NCBI GenBank assembly: GCA_958352855.1
Contig: CATWQE010000058.1
Location: 1-17,032, forward strand
DNA from: an uncultured Bacillota bacterium
GTDB lineage: Bacteria; Bacillota; Clostridia; Lachnospirales; Lachnospiraceae
Reading direction: 5' to 3'
DNA: 17,032 nucleotides
How positions within the stretch are numbered: position 1 is the first letter of the stretch; each line of letters starts with the position of its first letter. Position numbers and translations under genes: made by a program. Shown here one piece after another: positions 1 to 8,000 of the stretch. The notes under the pieces are model-generated. The model ran no database searches and was not told where the DNA came from. It was given only the letters and a program-made list of their open reading frames with translations.

Positions 1-46
1 CACAGGCACCTGAAGCCTGCGCGTCTGCCAATTCCGCCACTCCTGC
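1..46 (-). tRNA. tRNA-Leu (anticodon CAG), 5' part only
   Basis: On the minus strand the sequence begins GCAGGAGTGGCGGAATTGGC, the acceptor and D-arm start typical of leucine tRNAs. A 5-bp anticodon stem (plus positions 15-19 with 3-7) closes a 7-base loop at 8-14 that reads TTCAGGT on the minus strand, giving anticodon CAG at 10-12 and decoding CUG. The variable arm, T arm and 3' end lie outside the window, so the gene is partial. The amino-acid call rests on the anticodon and the 5' half. Confidence 0.88.
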
Positions 47-86
47 ATTTCTTATGAAGTTCTGTGCTCTCTCAAGCACAAGACAT

Positions 87-115
87 ATATTACACGATAA
101 CTTGAAAAATGTCAA
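87..115 (-). promoter_or_regulatory. sigma-A promoter of the tRNA-Leu gene
   Basis: Read on the minus strand, a perfect -35 TTGACA (110-115) is followed after 17 bases by TAATAT (87-92). Transcription would start near 80, about 35 bases before the tRNA 5' end. An AT-rich stretch upstream (120-147) could act as an UP element and is shared with the divergent uppP promoter. Confidence 0.8.
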
Positions 116-151
116 CACTAAATTTCAAAAAAATTTAAATTTTTTTGAATG

Positions 152-180
152 TTGCAGCAATGGTGGCTTTGAGGTATACT
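152..180 (+). promoter_or_regulatory. promoter of uppP and the thrE-like genes
   Basis: TTGCAG (152-157) and TATACT (175-180) are separated by 17 bases, with A/T tracts just upstream. The start codon of uppP follows 37 bases after the -10 box. The competing TTGAAT at 145-150 gives a 24-base spacer and was not used. Confidence 0.65.
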
Positions 181-216
181 TTTCATGGAACTATAAATTT
201 TTAAGAGGAGTAGAAC

Positions 217-1089
217 ATGGATTTTATTGAATTACTAAAAGTTATTTTTCTGGGTATTGTGGAAGGAATTACAGAGTGGCTTCCTATCAGCAGTACCGGC
301 CATCTGATTCTGGTAGAAGAGTTCGTGAAGCTGGATGTATCCAAAGAATTCTGGGAAATGTTCATGGTAGTTATTCAGTTGGGCGCGATTCTGGCTGTAG
401 TGGTTTTATATTGGAATAAAATCTGGCCTTTCCAGAATAAGAAGAAACAGAGAGTGAATGTGACAAAGATAGAGAAGACAGCAGGAGTTTTATGCCGTTT
501 TGTGAATATTGAAAAAATGGTTATGTGGTTTAAAATTATGGTATCCTGCCTGCCTGCTATTCTGATTGGACTGCCATTTGATGATTTTATTGAAAAAACC
601 TTTAATAACTGGTTTGTAGTGTCTGTCATGCTTATTGTATATGGTGTGCTGTTTTTGATGGTAGAGGACTACAATGCAAAACGGACTGTGAAGGTAAACT
701 CCATTGCTGATATTTCCTGGAAAATGGCGCTTTATATTGGCATTTTCCAGGTGCTGGCTTTGATTCCGGGAACTTCACGCTCCGGCGCTACGATTATCGG
801 AGGAATTTTGCTGGGAGCTTCCAGAACAGTAGCGGCAGAATATACCTTTTTCCTTGCCATTCCGGTAATGTTTGGAGCAAGCTTGTTAAAAATTGTAAAA
901 TTTGGTTTTCATTTTACCCAGTGGGAGGCTATAATTCTGGGAGTTGGAACTGTGGTATCTTTCCTGGTATCCATTCTGGCAATTAAATTCCTTATGGGTT
1001 ACATTAAGAAGCATGATTTTAAGGCTTTTGGATGGTACCGGATTGCGCTTGGTGTGGTAGTGATGTTATTTTTCACTATTTTCAGATAA
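217..1089 (+). CDS. uppP: undecaprenyl-diphosphate phosphatase (UppP/BacA)
   Basis: An integral membrane enzyme that dephosphorylates undecaprenyl diphosphate to recycle the lipid carrier for peptidoglycan and other wall polymers; overexpression of the family confers bacitracin tolerance. The 290-residue length is normal. Both signature segments are visible: EGITEWLPISSTGHL at residues 16-30, with the acidic E16/E20 pair and H29, and PGTSRSGAT starting at P184, with R188 as the expected catalytic arginine. Several hydrophobic segments follow, ending with a membrane helix near the C-terminus. A strong AGAGGAG site (204-210) lies 6 bases before the ATG. It is the first gene of an apparent operon with the two exporter subunits 26 bases downstream. 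Identification is very secure. Confidence 0.96.
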   Translation: MDFIELLKVIFLGIVEGITEWLPISSTGHLILVEEFVKLDVSKEFWEMFMVVIQLGAILAVVVLYWNKIWPFQNKKKQRVNVTKIEKTAGVLCRFVNIEKMVMWFKIMVSCLPAILIGLPFDDFIEKTFNNWFVVSVMLIVYGVLFLMVEDYNAKRTVKVNSIADISWKMALYIGIFQVLALIPGTSRSGATIIGGILLGASRTVAAEYTFFLAIPVMFGASLLKIVKFGFHFTQWEAIILGVGTVVSFLVSILAIKFLMGYIKKHDFKAFGWYRIALGVVVMLFFTIFR

Positions 1090-1115
1090 TAGGGTGAAAG
1101 CATAGGAGATGCAGA

Positions 1116-1901
1116 ATGGAAAATCAAGACAAAAAGGTACTGGATTTGGCTATGGAGGCTGGACGTATTTTGCTGGATGCAGGGGCAGAAATTTTCCGCG
1201 TGGAAGAGACCATGAAACGGATTGCCCAGGCATATGGAATTGAGAAATTTAATTCCTTTGTGTTAAGTACAGGAATTTTTATTACTGCGGAGAATCAGGA
1301 AGGGGAAATTTATGCCAGTGTAAAGCATATTCCTATTCAGAGTGCAAAACTGCACAGGATTGCAGCGGTGAATCAGCTTTCCAGAGAAATTGCAGAGGGG
1401 AAGTATACGCCCCAGGAAGCGGTCTGTCAATTAGAACGTATTAAGACCATGCCGGAGAAGAAAACCTTGACTAAGATGCTGGCAGCCGGAGTTGGTTCCG
1501 GTGGCTTCTGTTATATTTTAGGCGGGCATCTGACAGATATGCTGGCAGCCTTTTTGTCTGGATTTTTGCTTTATGTGATATTGACCCTTCTTCAGAAAAG
1601 GGAAAAAGAAACATCCAAAATTGTGGTAAACCTCATAGGCGGATTTTCTGTGTCTCTGTTTTCTGTGCTTTTTTATAATCTGGGGCTTGGTCATGCGCCT
1701 GGAACTATTCTGGTTGGCTCTATTATGCCGCTGGTGCCAGGAGTTTCCCTGGTAAATGCTATACGGGATTTTGCGGAGGGGAATTATATAGGCGGCGGTG
1801 TGCGGTTCTTAGACGCCTTGATGGTGGCCCTTGGAGTTTCTCTTGGCGTCGGGATGATGTACATCTTATATTTTCGATTTACAGGGAGGATTATCTTGTG
1901 A
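1116..1901 (+). CDS. ThrE/YjjP-type exporter, large subunit (DUF1212 domain)
   Basis: A 261-residue protein with a soluble N-terminal half (about 1-118) and a membrane half (about 120-256, roughly five hydrophobic segments). The N-terminal pattern, with LDAGAEIFRVEETM near 20-33, and the GSIMPLVPGVSLVNAIRD block at 201-218 are typical of the threonine/serine exporter family N-terminal region (DUF1212; YjjP in E. coli). In actinobacterial ThrE this region is fused to a second small membrane domain; here that domain is a separate gene overlapping by 4 nt. Related proteins export threonine/serine, and E. coli YjjPB has been linked to succinate export, so the substrate is unknown. AGGAG at 1104-1108 precedes the ATG by 7 bases. 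Family call firm, substrate open. Confidence 0.9.
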   Translation: MENQDKKVLDLAMEAGRILLDAGAEIFRVEETMKRIAQAYGIEKFNSFVLSTGIFITAENQEGEIYASVKHIPIQSAKLHRIAAVNQLSREIAEGKYTPQEAVCQLERIKTMPEKKTLTKMLAAGVGSGGFCYILGGHLTDMLAAFLSGFLLYVILTLLQKREKETSKIVVNLIGGFSVSLFSVLFYNLGLGHAPGTILVGSIMPLVPGVSLVNAIRDFAEGNYIGGGVRFLDALMVALGVSLGVGMMYILYFRFTGRIIL

Positions 1902-2368
1902 TAATAGACGGATTGCTGCAGTTTGCGGCAGCATGTGTGGGGACCATAGGATTTTCAATTTTGTTTTCTGTTCCAAGGGAGCATTATCCGCTCTGTGGCT
2001 TTATCGGAGGTGCCGGCTGGCTGATTTGCTGGGGGCTGATTCATGGGCTGCATATGGGAACGATTGAGGCAAATTTTTTGGCAACGGTGTTCATTACCCT
2101 GGCGTCCAGAATCGGAAGTACCGTAAGGAAATGTCCGGTGACTTTGTTTTTGATTGCGGGAATTTTTCCAGAGGTGCCGGGAATTGGAGTTTATAGAACC
2201 ATTTACTATAGTATTCTGGAAAACCACGCCCTTAGCCTGTCTTACGGAAGGGAAACCCTGGGAATCGCCATTGCCATGGTTCTTGGCATTATTCTGGTGT
2301 TTGAAATTCCACAGAAGACCATTCACAAAATATCAGGTGTGGGAAAGAAAGTCAGAAGAATTTCATAG
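1898..2368 (+). CDS. ThrE/YjjB-type exporter, small subunit (DUF3815 domain)
   Basis: A 156-residue, mostly hydrophobic protein with about four to five membrane segments and the block PEVPGIGVYR at 91-100, which mirrors the PLVPGV block of the larger partner and is characteristic of the DUF3815/YjjB half of ThrE exporters. The start is GTG at 1898, overlapping the TGA of the upstream gene as GTGA. A strong AGGGAGGA site at 1883-1890 inside the upstream gene supports this start. The overlap suggests translational coupling and a two-subunit membrane complex with the preceding protein. The gene is followed directly by a terminator, so it ends the uppP operon. Confidence 0.9.
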   Translation: MIIDGLLQFAAACVGTIGFSILFSVPREHYPLCGFIGGAGWLICWGLIHGLHMGTIEANFLATVFITLASRIGSTVRKCPVTLFLIAGIFPEVPGIGVYRTIYYSILENHALSLSYGRETLGIAIAMVLGIILVFEIPQKTIHKISGVGKKVRRIS

Positions 2369-2380
2369 AAATAGAAAAGA

Positions 2381-2416
2381 GGCATCACAGAAACAAATTT
2401 CTGTGGTGCCCTTTTC
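2381..2416 (+). terminator. intrinsic terminator of the uppP operon
   Basis: A 13-bp stem (2381-2393 with 2398-2410, one G-U pair) closes a 4-base loop and is followed by CTTTTC. It begins 12 bases after the last exporter gene. On the other strand the hairpin is also followed by a T-rich run, so it may work in both directions and protect against readthrough from the convergent M42 gene. The 2421-2544 stretch beyond it holds a run of seven G (2424-2430) and AT-rich sequence, with no gene seen. Confidence 0.85.
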
Positions 2417-2544
2417 ATCTTGAGGGGGGGAGATAGTGAGTGGTTTATCAACTATCCAAGATTTATTATAAAGTGGAAATGTGAGTAAATTATGTCTGGT
2501 TTCTAAAAAAAGTGGAAAATCTCTTAAGAAACTTTAAATCATCC

Positions 2545-3576
2545 TTATCCCAAATATCCTCTTAATAAGAGAAAAGTATTTTTGACTCCGTCTACATGGC
2601 TTCTCTCATAGCCATGGGAAGCATACACACCTGGTCCGATAAGTCCATGGCGCACGTCATATCCGGAACGCAGAGCCGCCTCTGCATCAGAGCCATAGTG
2701 TGGGTAAATGTCTACTGCAAAATCCAGGTTTTCCCGTTTGGCTGTTTCAATAAGGCTGGTTACTACATCATAATTGTAAGGACCGCCACTGTCCTTTGCA
2801 CAGATGGAAACCTGATGTTCTTTGCAGGAAAGTCCCTGGCCGACACAGCCCATGTCTACGGATAATACTTCAGTAACGCCTTCCGGAATAGAGGCAGAAC
2901 CACCATGTCCCACTTCTTCATAAACAGTAAAATGCTGATACAGGGCTCTTTTGGGGCAGACATTTTCATCTTTTAAATATTTTGCATATCCCATGAGAAT
3001 AGCAGCGCTTAATTTATCATCCAGGAAACGACTTTTTAAGTAGCCGCTTCTGGTAATGGTGGTGCGGGGCTCAAAGCAGACTACATCTCCGGCCATAATA
3101 CCAAGAGCTTCCACATCTTTTTTAGAAGAAACTTTTTCATCAATAAGCACTTCCATGACATCAAAGGTTCTGGAAGTGTCATTGTATTTTCCATTTACGT
3201 GAATAGAAGCATCTGTAAGCTGCATGGTGCCTTCGTAGGTCCCATGAAAGCGTGTGTGGATTCTGCAGTTCTCCGCTTCTGCATTGTTGGCGTTTAAACC
3301 TCCAAGCGGAGTGAGACGAAGACGTCCGTTTTCTTTGATTTCAGAAACCATGGCGCCCAGAGTGTCCACGTGGGCTTCCATAAGTAGAGCGTTTTCCTTA
3401 TCCGCTCCGCCAAGATCTACTAAAACACCGCCTTTTACCGTTTTTTTCGGTGCATAGCCCAAGCCTTCATATTCGGAAATCAGATAATCTGTTACCTCTT
3501 TGGTGTAACCGGAAGGGCTGTCAATAGCTGTCAGGTTTTTTAACTGAGTTAAAATATAATCCATATAGGAATTCAT
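2545..3576 (-). CDS. M42 family metallopeptidase (glutamyl aminopeptidase/PepA-like)
   Basis: A cytoplasmic dinuclear-metal aminopeptidase that trims N-terminal residues from short peptides. The 343-residue length fits the M42 family. Expected metal and catalytic residues are visible in order: H69 and D71 in EAHVDT, D187 in FLDDK (184-188), the E220-E221 pair in YEEVGHGG, D241 in SVDMG, and H321 in the C-terminal ASHGYERSH. The C-terminal motif differs somewhat from the classical PepA form, so the exact specificity cannot be named. The ATG is preceded by AGGAGGA (minus strand, 3584-3590) at 7 bases. It stands alone, divergent from nrdR. No convincing terminator is visible downstream of its stop. 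Confidence 0.9.
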   Translation of the reverse strand: MNSYMDYILTQLKNLTAIDSPSGYTKEVTDYLISEYEGLGYAPKKTVKGGVLVDLGGADKENALLMEAHVDTLGAMVSEIKENGRLRLTPLGGLNANNAEAENCRIHTRFHGTYEGTMQLTDASIHVNGKYNDTSRTFDVMEVLIDEKVSSKKDVEALGIMAGDVVCFEPRTTITRSGYLKSRFLDDKLSAAILMGYAKYLKDENVCPKRALYQHFTVYEEVGHGGSASIPEGVTEVLSVDMGCVGQGLSCKEHQVSICAKDSGGPYNYDVVTSLIETAKRENLDFAVDIYPHYGSDAEAALRSGYDVRHGLIGPGVYASHGYERSHVDGVKNTFLLLRGYLG

Positions 3577-3606
3577 GTTTGTGTCCTCCTTTTTGTTGTA
3601 AGAAAT

Positions 3607-3635
3607 ATTGTAGCGGTTCTGTCAGGAAACGTCAA
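3607..3635 (-). promoter_or_regulatory. promoter of the M42 peptidase gene
   Basis: On the minus strand TTGACG (3630-3635) and TACAAT (3607-3612) are separated by exactly 17 bases. The ribosome site begins 17 bases after the -10 box. Confidence 0.78.
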
Positions 3636-3673
3636 TAGAATCACAGGAAGGACAGGAAATTCCAGGAAAAAGA

Positions 3674-3703
3674 TTGACTGATTGTAAGGGATTGTAGTAA
3701 ACT
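3674..3703 (+). promoter_or_regulatory. probable promoter of nrdR
   Basis: TTGACT (3674-3679) is followed after 18 bases by TAAACT (3698-3703), a 4-of-6 match to the -10 consensus. The start codon lies 35 bases further. No NrdR-box pair (ACACWATATATWGTGT type) was seen here, so autoregulation is not supported. Confidence 0.5.
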
Positions 3704-3738
3704 TTATGTAAACAAAAAACACACAGGAGGACTTTGCT

Positions 3739-4188
3739 ATGAAATGTCCCTTTTGCAATCAGGAAAATACCAGAGTTATTGATTCCAGGCCGGTTCCGGA
3801 TAATAACTCTATCAGAAGAAGACGTCAGTGCGATGAATGTGGAAAACGGTTTACTACCTATGAAAAGATTGAGACCATTCCTTTGACAGTGATTAAGAAG
3901 GATTTAAGTAGGGAACAGTACGAGCGGAGGAAAATTCAGGATGGAATTACCAGGGCCTGCTATAAGAGACCTGTTTCTGTGGAAAGAATTGAAAGCCTGA
4001 TGGATGAAATTGAAACAGAGGTATTTAACCGGGAAGAAAAAGAAATCCCAAGCGCTTTGATTGGGGAAATTGTTATGGATAAACTGAAAGACCTGGATGC
4101 AGTGGCATATGTAAGATTTGCGTCTGTATACAGAGAGTTTAAAGATGTGGACACCTTTATGGATGAGCTGAAGAAAATTATGAAGTAG
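3739..4188 (+). CDS. nrdR: transcriptional repressor NrdR
   Basis: An ATP/dATP-sensing repressor of ribonucleotide reductase genes. The 149-residue length is typical. A four-cysteine zinc ribbon (C3, C6, C31, C34) is followed by the conserved RRRRQCDECGKRFTTYEKIE region (26-45) and an ATP-cone domain at about 47-136, with the usual VIKKDLSREQYERRKIQDGI start. AGGAGG at 3725-3730 sits 8 bases before the ATG. Its target genes are not in this window, so it appears as a single-gene unit. Downstream, 4189-4287 carries only the promoter of the next operon and no clear terminator, so some readthrough into the ABC operon is possible. Confidence 0.97.
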   Translation: MKCPFCNQENTRVIDSRPVPDNNSIRRRRQCDECGKRFTTYEKIETIPLTVIKKDLSREQYERRKIQDGITRACYKRPVSVERIESLMDEIETEVFNREEKEIPSALIGEIVMDKLKDLDAVAYVRFASVYREFKDVDTFMDELKKIMK

Positions 4189-4210
4189 CCATATGTTTTT
4201 CAAAAGATAC

Positions 4211-4239
4211 TTGCATTTTCCTTATCCCTTCGCTACAAT
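4211..4239 (+). promoter_or_regulatory. promoter of the Dpp/Nik-type ABC operon
   Basis: TTGCAT (4211-4216) and TACAAT (4234-4239) with a 17-base spacer lie 49 bases before the lipoprotein start codon. A perfect TTGACA at 4244-4249 lacks a matching -10 box at a proper distance and is probably not used. Confidence 0.6.
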
Positions 4240-4287
4240 AACGTTGACAATTGCATAATGAGAGAACATGGATGTAAAGGAGATATC

Positions 4288-5865
4288 ATGAAAAAAGGAA
4301 GAAATATAAAGACCTTGCTTTTGTTAATGGCCCTTACTCTTGTACTTGGCGGATGCCAGGACAAAAAGGATGGGCAAAAGGAATCTCAGACGGACAATCG
4401 TTCTCAGGAAGCAACAGGGGAACCAGTTATGGGTGGTTCCATTGTAGTAGGAATTCCTCAGGATTTAGAGGATAGTCTTGACCCACACAAATCGGTAGCG
4501 GCAGGAACCAAAGAAGTCCTATTCAACATTTATGAAGGCTTAGTGAAGCCTGATGAAGAAGGAAATTACAAGGATGCAGTGGCTAAGAGCCATGAAATTT
4601 CAGCAGATGGTAAGGTTTATACCTTTGCGCTTAGGGAAAATGTGAAGTTTCATGACGGAAGTACAGTGACTGCACAGGATGTAAAATATTCTATTGAACG
4701 CTGCGCCGGTATCAACGGGGATGGGACTCCGCTGGTAGCGGCGTTTTCTAATGTGGAAAAAGTAGAAATTCCAGATGAGAAAACCGTACAGATTACTTTA
4801 AAAGAACCGGATACGGAGTTTTTGGCATATTTAATTGTAGCAATCGTTCCGGAACATGCCAAAGATTTGGACAAACAGCCTGTTGGAACAGGACCTTTTA
4901 CTTATGTTTCGCGTTCTCCCCAGGAAAATATTATCATCCAGAAATTTGGGGATTACTGGGATACAGAGAATCAGGCATACCTGGATGAAGTGACTTTTAA
5001 GGTGGTAGGAGACAGCAATGCCATTGTAACAGGTTTAAAGGGCGGCTCCATTGACCTTTATCCAAGAGTAAATTCCACACAGTCTGCCCAGGTGAAGGAT
5101 GATCCGAATCTGACGATTTTAGAAGGAGGCATGAATCTGGTTCAGGCGCTGTATCTGAACAATGCCGAAAAGCCTTTTGACGATGTGAAGGTGCGCCAGG
5201 CTATGTGCTATGCAGTGAATCGTCAGGAAGTACTGGATATGATGGCAGATGGCAAGGGAACCATTATCGGAAGCAGTATGTTTCCGGCATTTGAGAAATA
5301 TTATATGCCGGAACTGGCAGAGCGCTATCCTCAGGATATTGAGAAAGCAAAAGAACTTTTAAAAGAGGCAGGATATCCGGATGGCTTTGAAATGATTATC
5401 ACAGTGCCTAATAATTACCAGCAGCATATTGATACAGCCCAGGTTTTGGCAGAACAGTTAAAGCAGGTGGGAATCAAGGCTGAAATCCAGTTGATTGAGT
5501 GGGATAGCTGGTTAAGTGATGTGTATGCAGACCGCAAATTCCAGTCAACTGTGGTAGGTGTGGATGCGGCATATTTAAGCGGAAGCGCTCTTTTGGAGAG
5601 ATTCTGTTCGGAATCAGATAAGAATTTTATCAATTATAAAAATACAGAATATGACGCACTCTATGAACAGGTTCGCAAAAGTGTGGATGACAGTGAGCAG
5701 ATTCAGCTCTATAAAGAGATGGAAACCCTTTTAAACGAAGATGCGGCAAACGTGTATATCCAGGACATGGCGTCAGAAGTGGTTTTGAGAAAAGGCTACG
5801 GAGGATATGTATTCTATCCGCTCTATGTTCAGGATATGGCGAAAATTTATAAAACAGCAGAATAA
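4288..5865 (+). CDS. ABC transporter substrate-binding lipoprotein, family 5 (DppA/NikA type)
   Basis: The extracytoplasmic receptor of the importer encoded downstream. The N-terminus MKKGRNIKTLLLLMALTLVL is a lipoprotein signal, with lipobox LGGC placing the lipidated cysteine at residue 23. The family-5 binding fold follows: DPHKS and LFNIYEGLV early, then the segments around RENVKFHDGS and TAQDVKYSIER. Length is 525 residues, close to NikA and DppA. The ATG at 4288 is chosen over an in-frame ATG at 4258 because AAAGGAG (4276-4282) sits 5 bases upstream and the signal peptide begins there. The ligand (oligopeptide, dipeptide, nickel or metallophore) cannot be read from sequence. First gene of a five-gene operon. 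Confidence 0.93.
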   Translation: MKKGRNIKTLLLLMALTLVLGGCQDKKDGQKESQTDNRSQEATGEPVMGGSIVVGIPQDLEDSLDPHKSVAAGTKEVLFNIYEGLVKPDEEGNYKDAVAKSHEISADGKVYTFALRENVKFHDGSTVTAQDVKYSIERCAGINGDGTPLVAAFSNVEKVEIPDEKTVQITLKEPDTEFLAYLIVAIVPEHAKDLDKQPVGTGPFTYVSRSPQENIIIQKFGDYWDTENQAYLDEVTFKVVGDSNAIVTGLKGGSIDLYPRVNSTQSAQVKDDPNLTILEGGMNLVQALYLNNAEKPFDDVKVRQAMCYAVNRQEVLDMMADGKGTIIGSSMFPAFEKYYMPELAERYPQDIEKAKELLKEAGYPDGFEMIITVPNNYQQHIDTAQVLAEQLKQVGIKAEIQLIEWDSWLSDVYADRKFQSTVVGVDAAYLSGSALLERFCSESDKNFINYKNTEYDALYEQVRKSVDDSEQIQLYKEMETLLNEDAANVYIQDMASEVVLRKGYGGYVFYPLYVQDMAKIYKTAE

Positions 5866-5893
5866 GAAAAAGAGAAAAGGAGAAAGACGGAAG

Positions 5894-6838
5894 ATGAAAT
5901 ATGTGATTAAAAAAACAGGAACTCTCATTATAACATTGTTAATTGTCTCCTTCCTGTCTTTTCTGGCCTTTTCTGTGATTCCTGGAGATGCTGCCAGATC
6001 CAGACTGGGGACAGAAGCAACACAGGAACAGGTGGAAGCCTTACAGGAAGAGATGGGGCTGGATAAACCGGTGCTGGTACGCTATGCAAACTGGCTTGGT
6101 AATTTTCTCACCGGAGATATGGGAGAATCCTTTAGCTATTCCATGCCGGTAGAGGAATTGATTTTGGATAAAATACCAGTGACGGTGACGCTGACAATTT
6201 TGTCTTTTTTCATGATGCTGGTGGTGTCCATTCCTCTGGGAATATTTGCTGCCAGACATGAGGGAATGCTCATAGACAGGATTTTAGTGGTGGTGAATCA
6301 GTTTGTCATGTCTGTTCCGGGCTTTTTTATTGGGATTGTGTTTACCTATGTATTTGGTCTGGTGCTGCAGTGGTTTACACCGGGGGCTTATGTATCAGCT
6401 TCCCAGGATTTTCTGGGATTTCTGGGATATTTGATTGCGCCGGCCATTGCCATTGCCCTTCCAAGATGTGCCATGGGTGTGAAAATGCTGAGAAGCTCTG
6501 TGCTGGCTCAGATGAATGCAGATTATGTACGTACAGCTTATGCCAGGGGAAATGGAACCTCAAGAGTGCTGTATGGACATGTACTGAAAAATGCTCTGCT
6601 TCCGGTGCTTACCTTTTGGGGAATGGCTATTGCGGATATTATGGCGAACAGCATTATTATAGAGCAGGTGTTTACCATACCGGGGCTTGGCAGTCTGCTG
6701 ATTTCTTCTATTTCAAACCGGGATTATCCGGTAGTTCAGGGGATTTTGGTGCTGATTGCAGCCTTTGTGGTACTGATTAACTTTTTGGTGGATTTGTTGT
6801 ATAGCAGGATTGACCCAAGAATCCGCATGAAGAAGTAA
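5894..6838 (+). CDS. ABC transporter permease, DppB/NikB type
   Basis: One of two membrane subunits of the importer. The 314-residue protein has an N-terminal helix (about 8-30), the family segment GLDKPVLVRYANWLGNFLTGDMG (split here: GLDKP, then RYANWL, then GDMGES), five further membrane helices, and the cytoplasmic EAA-type loop at about 213-245 (RTAYARGNG followed by NALLPVLTFWG), which contacts the ATPases. An open frame extends upstream to 5807 inside the lipoprotein gene, but the ATG at 5894 has AAAGGAGA at 5876-5883 and a proper membrane N-terminus, so it is preferred. It starts 28 bases after the receptor gene. Confidence 0.93.
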   Translation: MKYVIKKTGTLIITLLIVSFLSFLAFSVIPGDAARSRLGTEATQEQVEALQEEMGLDKPVLVRYANWLGNFLTGDMGESFSYSMPVEELILDKIPVTVTLTILSFFMMLVVSIPLGIFAARHEGMLIDRILVVVNQFVMSVPGFFIGIVFTYVFGLVLQWFTPGAYVSASQDFLGFLGYLIAPAIAIALPRCAMGVKMLRSSVLAQMNADYVRTAYARGNGTSRVLYGHVLKNALLPVLTFWGMAIADIMANSIIIEQVFTIPGLGSLLISSISNRDYPVVQGILVLIAAFVVLINFLVDLLYSRIDPRIRMKK

Positions 6839-6851
6839 GAGGGAGAAGAAC

Positions 6852-8000
6852 ATGAAGAAAAAACAGAAAAATTATGAATTGATTCTGGGTGTTTCCATTA
6901 CCCTTTTTATGGTCATCCTTCTTCTTGTGGGAATCGTTTTTACTCCCTATGACCCGGATGCCATGAATGGAAGCGCGAAGTTTGCAGCTCCTTCTCTGGC
7001 GCACTTGTTTGGGTGTGACCATTTTGGAAGGGATGTGTTCAGCAGGGTTTTAAAAGGCACAGGAACCACCTTTTTCGTAGCAGCGGCTACGGTGATTTTA
7101 GGAGGAGGTATTGGCATTTTCATAGGCGCTTTTACCGGATATTTTGGCGGATGGACAGATGAAGTTCTTATGCGGATAAATGATGTGTTGTTTTCCTTTC
7201 CTCACATTCTTCTGGCCCTGGTTTTTATCAGCATTCTGGGGCCAGGAAAATATAATGTGATTCTGGCGCTGGCAGTGGTTTTTATCCCCAGTTTTGCCAG
7301 AATCACCAGAAGCGAATTTCTAAGTCAGAAGGAAATGGATTATGTGAAAAGCGCCAGACTTATGGGGGCGTCCCACATACGGATTATGTTTATACACATA
7401 TTTCCCAATGTTTTGCCAGCAATATTGTCCATGGCTGCCATTGGATTTAATAATGCGGTGCTGGCAGAGGCTGGAATGAGCTATCTGGGAATTGGGGTGC
7501 AGCCGCCGGATGCTTCTCTTGGAAGAATGTTATCAGAATCCCAGACCTATCTTATGAGCGCCCCCTGGTGCGCAATTTTTCCTGGTCTGGCAGTAATGCT
7601 TCTGGCGCTTGGCTGTTCTCTTATAGGTGACGGACTGTTAAAGAAGGAAGGTGGGAAGTTAGATGAAGTTATTGGAAGTAAGAAATCTGAAGCTGGAATT
7701 TCTGGATACAGTACCGCCGACTCAGGTAACCAAAGGGATATCGTTTTCCATGGAGCCAGGAGAAATCCTGGGAATCGTAGGAGAATCTGGTTCAGGGAAA
7801 ACCCAGACAGCTCTTTCCATCCTGAGACTTTTGAAAAAACAGGAGCGCATTGCTTCCGGAGAAATTTTATTTCAGGGGAAAAATCTGGCAGACCTGTCAT
7901 TAAAAGAAATGGAAAACATCAGGGGCAAAGAAATCAGCATGATTTTTCAGGAACCCATGACTTCTTTAAATCCTGTGCTGACCATAGGAACGCAGATTGA
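6852..8000 (+). CDS. ABC transporter permease, DppC/NikC type, with an out-of-frame C-terminal extension
   Basis: The second membrane subunit. Residues 1-265 are a complete permease: N-terminal helix, the FGCDHFGRDVFSRVLKGT segment, six membrane helices, the EAA loop (SARLMGASHIRIMFIHIFPN) and the family end motif GDGL at 259-262. Relatives stop about 5-15 residues after GDGL. Here the frame stays open for about 115 more residues and overlaps the first 338 nt of the ATPase gene, encoding basic, low-hydrophobicity sequence that is simply the ATPase gene read out of frame. Stops in both other frames lie exactly at the junction (TAG 7660-7662, TGA 7664-7666), so a single-base indel near 7641-7658 would restore a normal end. 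This may be a real mutation, a sequencing error or a frameshift site. GGGAG at 6841-6845 precedes the ATG. Confidence 0.85.
   Translation: MKKKQKNYELILGVSITLFMVILLLVGIVFTPYDPDAMNGSAKFAAPSLAHLFGCDHFGRDVFSRVLKGTGTTFFVAAATVILGGGIGIFIGAFTGYFGGWTDEVLMRINDVLFSFPHILLALVFISILGPGKYNVILALAVVFIPSFARITRSEFLSQKEMDYVKSARLMGASHIRIMFIHIFPNVLPAILSMAAIGFNNAVLAEAGMSYLGIGVQPPDASLGRMLSESQTYLMSAPWCAIFPGLAVMLLALGCSLIGDGLLKKEGGKLDEVIGSKKSEAGISGYSTADSGNQRDIVFHGARRNPGNRRRIWFRENPDSSFHPETFEKTGAHCFRRNFISGEKSGRPVIKRNGKHQGQRNQHDFSGTHDFFKSCADHRNAD

Noticed and set aside
2154..2423. 89-residue open frame overlapping the small exporter subunit
   Set aside because: It is the same DNA read out of frame, lacks a ribosome site and has no recognisable domain.
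2424..2430. Run of seven G as a possible phase-variable tract
   Set aside because: It lies downstream of a terminator between convergent genes and touches no promoter or reading frame.
4244..4249. Perfect TTGACA as the main promoter of the ABC operon
   Set aside because: No acceptable -10 box occurs 16-18 bases downstream, while 4211-4239 has both boxes with a 17-base spacer.
4258..4287. Upstream in-frame ATG for the family-5 lipoprotein
   Set aside because: It adds ten residues before a complete lipoprotein signal and lacks a ribosome site; the ATG at 4288 has AAAGGAG at the right distance.
5807..5893. Upstream ATG for the first permease inside the receptor gene
   Set aside because: The added residues are the receptor gene read out of frame, and the membrane N-terminus starts cleanly at 5894 after a good ribosome site.
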